NCBI RefSeq assembly: GCF_036320965.1
Contig: NC_092239.1
Coordinates: 5,516,820-5,580,819 of the forward strand
Direction: 5' to 3'
Source: Panulirus ornatus
Taxonomy: Eukaryota > Arthropoda > Malacostraca > Decapoda > Palinuridae
DNA length: 64,000 nucleotides
This document shows, piece by piece, positions 61,296 to 64,000 of the stretch (position 1 is its first letter; the number at the start of each line of letters is the position of its first letter). The position numbers were made by a program, and so were the translations under genes. Under the pieces are notes generated by a model. That model did not search any database, was not told where the DNA came from, and saw only the letters and a list, made by a program, of their open reading frames with translations.

Positions 61296-61637
61296 TCTCC
61301 CGGGTTCCCGAGGTTTCCGTCGCGCCAGCTACCCCAGGGGATGGGGGGGGGTCTGTCCGTCATGGCCTCCGGCGTGTCGAAGAGCGCTTCTGCTAGAGGT
61401 GGACTCCCCGGGTTGGTCCGAAGACGCAACGCGAACACCATCGCTCATCGCGCCCGCAGCCCAGAAGGAGAGGCTCGGTCCGCCTTACGTAACTGGTCTG
61501 CAGGAAACATCCCCTCTGCTGGGGACTTCCTCCTCCCTCCTCCTCCCGGGGATGTGGTGCGTCACATCAGACACCTTTCCCTGCGCTACGGCCCCTCTCA
61601 CGTCCCACATCGGCTTCGACGTCAGTCCTTTCCTGCC
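61296..61637 (+). CDS. Weak candidate exon with CUB-like sequence
   Basis: Bounded by a pyrimidine tract with ttgaag (acceptor) and a gtgagg donor at 61638. One frame starts SPGFPRFPSRQLP, resembling the first strand of a CUB domain. The neighbouring frame gives ALLLEVDSPGW, YVTGLQETSPLLG, CVTSDTF and SHIGFDVSPFL, resembling CUB strands and the SD...GF end. The two frames would join if one G of the nine-G run at 61343-61351 were absent. Sequence is CpG-rich, unlike the flanks. A CUB exon with a base-call error, a pseudo-exon or coincidence are all possible. Confidence 0.25.
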
Positions 61638-62165
61638 GTGAGGACTGGGGAGCCTCATGCTCGCAGTCCTCCTTCTGAGCCTCACTCACAAGAAGAGTTG
61701 ACGTCACACAACCTCACCAGACACTCGCAGATTCTGATGAACCTGATGGTGTACCACCACCACCACCGCTGCGTGCCATCCACCACTACCACACACCACC
61801 AACAAGAGCAACGCCACCATCTTGACCGCCTCCCTCGCCACCCCACGTGCCATTCTACCACCGAATTAATTATCGTGTTAAGACAGAGGGTGAGCGAGGG
61901 TAAAACTCTGGCGGTAATGCCAGTCTCCCTCCCTCTCTCTCAAGAGTATAACCCTCATCTCCTTCCCTATCTCTCGCCCTCTCTCTCTCGCTCTCTCTCT
62001 CTCTCCCCTGGGTCATTATGATCAGTATCTCTCATCCTTCTCCCCCAAATCCTCTCTATCTCTCTCTGTCTTTCCCTCACTTAGTACTGACCGCCTCCTG
62101 TCCGCCTCCCCCTAATCAATACCACCCGTATTAACCGACCACCCCCCTCCCTCAACCCTCACCAA

Positions 62166-62223
<58 letters not shown>

Positions 62224-63109
62224 CCTATCGTTCCCAGTCATACCTTTTAACCAGACGTAGATATCTCTCTGCCTTCCGCTGGTGGCCGAGTGTTGTGGTG
62301 GTGACGACAGACATGACAGTGAGGAGGGGCCAACGGGGTGACCTCAGGAAGTCATCATATGTCTCATCCACTCCTTCCCTCTTCCCTGCCTTGCCCTGCA
62401 CACCCTACCTTGCCTTACTCTGCCTTGCCCTACACCGTCCTGCCCTTTCCTTCCCTAACCTACCCCACTTGGCGTAACAGCTCACGAATCAAGAAAACTA
62501 AAGATGTTTCACTCTGAATGAATTCTTAATACACTAACATTATCTGAGAATAAAAATAAGACATTTAGGATGACTGAGACGTCTTTATCCTAGTCAACTC
62601 ACGAACTACGAACTGCTTGTACGTGACCAGGGGACGCAAACCAACGCGACAACTGACTCGACAATGGGGTTGGAACCCGTCCCTCTGACGCCATCAGCCA
62701 TCCACACGCACAATACGTGGATGATCTTCGCCAGAAATCTTGGCTTTTAATCCCTCTAATCTTAACCAACGGTACAGCCAAGCCCTACAGCCAGCGCCTC
62801 CTGCCGGGGACCCGCTGTCTCTCTTCCGTCCTGTACACATGCGAGTGGTGGCGACGCTTGTGGTACGTGCACCAGGCCACCGCCCCAAATCCCCACCTCC
62901 TCCTCCTCCTCCTCCTGCTCCACCTCCGCTCTTGGTGCTTACGTTCGACGTAACCACGTTATAATGAGGCAGAAGTGTCATTCTCCCTCGTAATCTCGTT
63001 GTCTACGAATGGCTCCTGTGTCGTGACAGGCGTGGCAAACACACCTTCCGGGTGTGGCTCTGATTGACTGTGAGGACGCGAGTGTCTGTGGCAGGAGTCG
63101 AGCGCCAGC

Positions 63110-63141
<32 letters not shown>

Positions 63142-63327
63142 CTTGATGAGCGGCGGGTGGTGCCGTCTGTGATGTGGTCCCAGACTGGGATGCATATCCC
63201 GTGTATCTCCCGGTGCCTGAGTATCGTAGATGAATCAATATATCACACAGGGTGTGTATCACTGAGGCAGGAGCGCAGGAAGCGTGCACAAGTGAGCGGG
63301 ATCAACCCCTTTTGCAACTGCAGTGTC

Positions 63328-63372
<45 letters not shown>

Positions 63373-63440
63373 TCGATCCTCACATTGTTAAGGAGCATCA
63401 GAGAACCCTATTATCTCTATTTAATAGCCTCTATTAAGAA
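61638..63440. other. Intergenic or intronic
   Basis: CT-rich at 61920-62005, (CA)n at about 62168-62220, (CTC)n at 62901-62925, CA at 63113-63138 and GT at 63331-63368. A possible exon-like stretch (acag acceptor at 62788, donor gtacgt at about 62861) is too weak to call. Confidence 0.4.
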
Positions 63441-63444
63441 TTAT

Positions 63445-63691
63445 TTATTCCCTGGGGATAGGGGAGAAAGAATACTTCCCACGTATTCCCTGCGTGTCGT
63501 AGAAGGCGACTAAAAGGGAAGGGAGCGGGGGGCTGGAAATCCTCCCCTCTCGTTTTTTTTTTTTTCCAAAAGAAGGAACAGAGGAGAGGTCCAGGTGAGG
63601 ATATTCCCTCAAAGGCCCAGTCCTCTGTTCTTAACGCTACCTCGCTATTGCGGGAAATAGCGAATAGTATGAAAAAAAAAAAAAAAAAAAA
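63445..63691 (+). mobile_element. A-tailed retroposon (SINE-like), copy 2, with target-site duplication
   Basis: Same element as 29222-29475. The direct repeat aagaattat lies at 63436-63444 and again at 63692-63700 after the poly(A), a typical target-site duplication. The end hairpin has an 8-bp stem here (tcgctatt / aatagcga). Confidence 0.82.
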
Positions 63692-63700
63692 AAGAATTAT

Positions 63701-64000
63701 ATCAGTTTAAAAATATATATATATATATATATATACTCCAGTCCCGGACATATACGCACGCATCTTGGTGTGTTTACAACACGCTTGAAATTCTAGACCA
63801 ACACCCGGAGGTATAGAGTGGTTCAGTGTCGTGTAAGAGACTTTGCTCTTCACAGAGCCAATGTTGTGGAGACCACTTGCCAGCCTCTCCTACTACTGTG
63901 CCACTTCACTGTTTCCGACGCGCTCGCGCTACCATCAGATCCTCAAGCCGATGTTAACACAAGTAGCACTCAAAAAAAAAAAAATAAAATCTCAACACTT
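63701..64000. other. Intergenic to window end
   Basis: Short (TA)n at about 63712-63734; otherwise unique. Confidence 0.5.

Noticed and set aside
61287..62021. The longest open frame (244 codons) as a complete gene
   Set aside because: Its second half is low-complexity His/Thr/Ser sequence without domains. Only the first part is kept, as a weak exon candidate.
62788..62862. Exon between acag and gtacgtg downstream of the CUB-like candidate
   Set aside because: Short, no family similarity, and only ordinary splice-site matches.

Overview
The window looks like nuclear DNA of a decapod crustacean. It has GT-AG introns in a long extracellular-matrix gene, an extreme load of (TA)n, (CT)n and (GT)n microsatellites, many minisatellites, and short retroposons with A-tails. 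A spiny lobster or related decapod is my best guess from the repeat flavour, but nothing in the sequence proves the species.

Region 1 (about 0.34-17.1 kb, + strand) is the 3' part of one gene. Fourteen exons join in one open frame of 799 codons plus a stop. They encode three laminin-G domains (LG1-LG3), an EGF-like and a cysteine-rich segment between LG1 and LG2, and one EGF-like domain between LG2 and LG3. This is the C-terminal architecture of agrin; pikachurin (EGFLAM) and perlecan domain V are relatives. The 5' end lies outside the window. A symmetric 123-nt exon (12225-12347) inserts 41 acidic, tyrosine-rich residues into LG3 where vertebrate agrins carry the alternatively spliced z insert.

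Region 2 (17.1-61.2 kb) has no gene I can support. It holds dozens of microsatellites and a string of minisatellites (30-bp at 33.2 kb, about 30-bp at 34.8 kb, about 70-bp at 40.5 kb, 31-bp at 42.3 kb, 24-bp at 44.3 kb, about 45-bp at 47.3 kb, about 60-bp at 48.3 kb). A dispersed family of 21-bp tandem arrays, often facing inverted copies of themselves, occurs at about 4.1, 21.5, 32.1, 34.3, 37.2, 47.0 and 57.3 kb. Six copies of a repeat bordering (TA)n tracts lie at 26.7, 28.5, 32.7, 42.6, 43.6 and 54.9 kb; the better copies contain a hammerhead-ribozyme-like core. A non-tRNA retroposon has two nearly identical copies (29.2 and 63.4 kb), and there are several tRNA-derived SINE heads.

Region 3 (61.2-64 kb) is CpG-rich around 61.3-61.9 kb and contains a weak candidate exon with CUB-like sequence, then SSRs and the second retroposon copy with a target-site duplication.

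The agrin-like gene is the only secure protein-coding locus. Most other long open frames come from repeats whose unit is a multiple of three or lacks stops.
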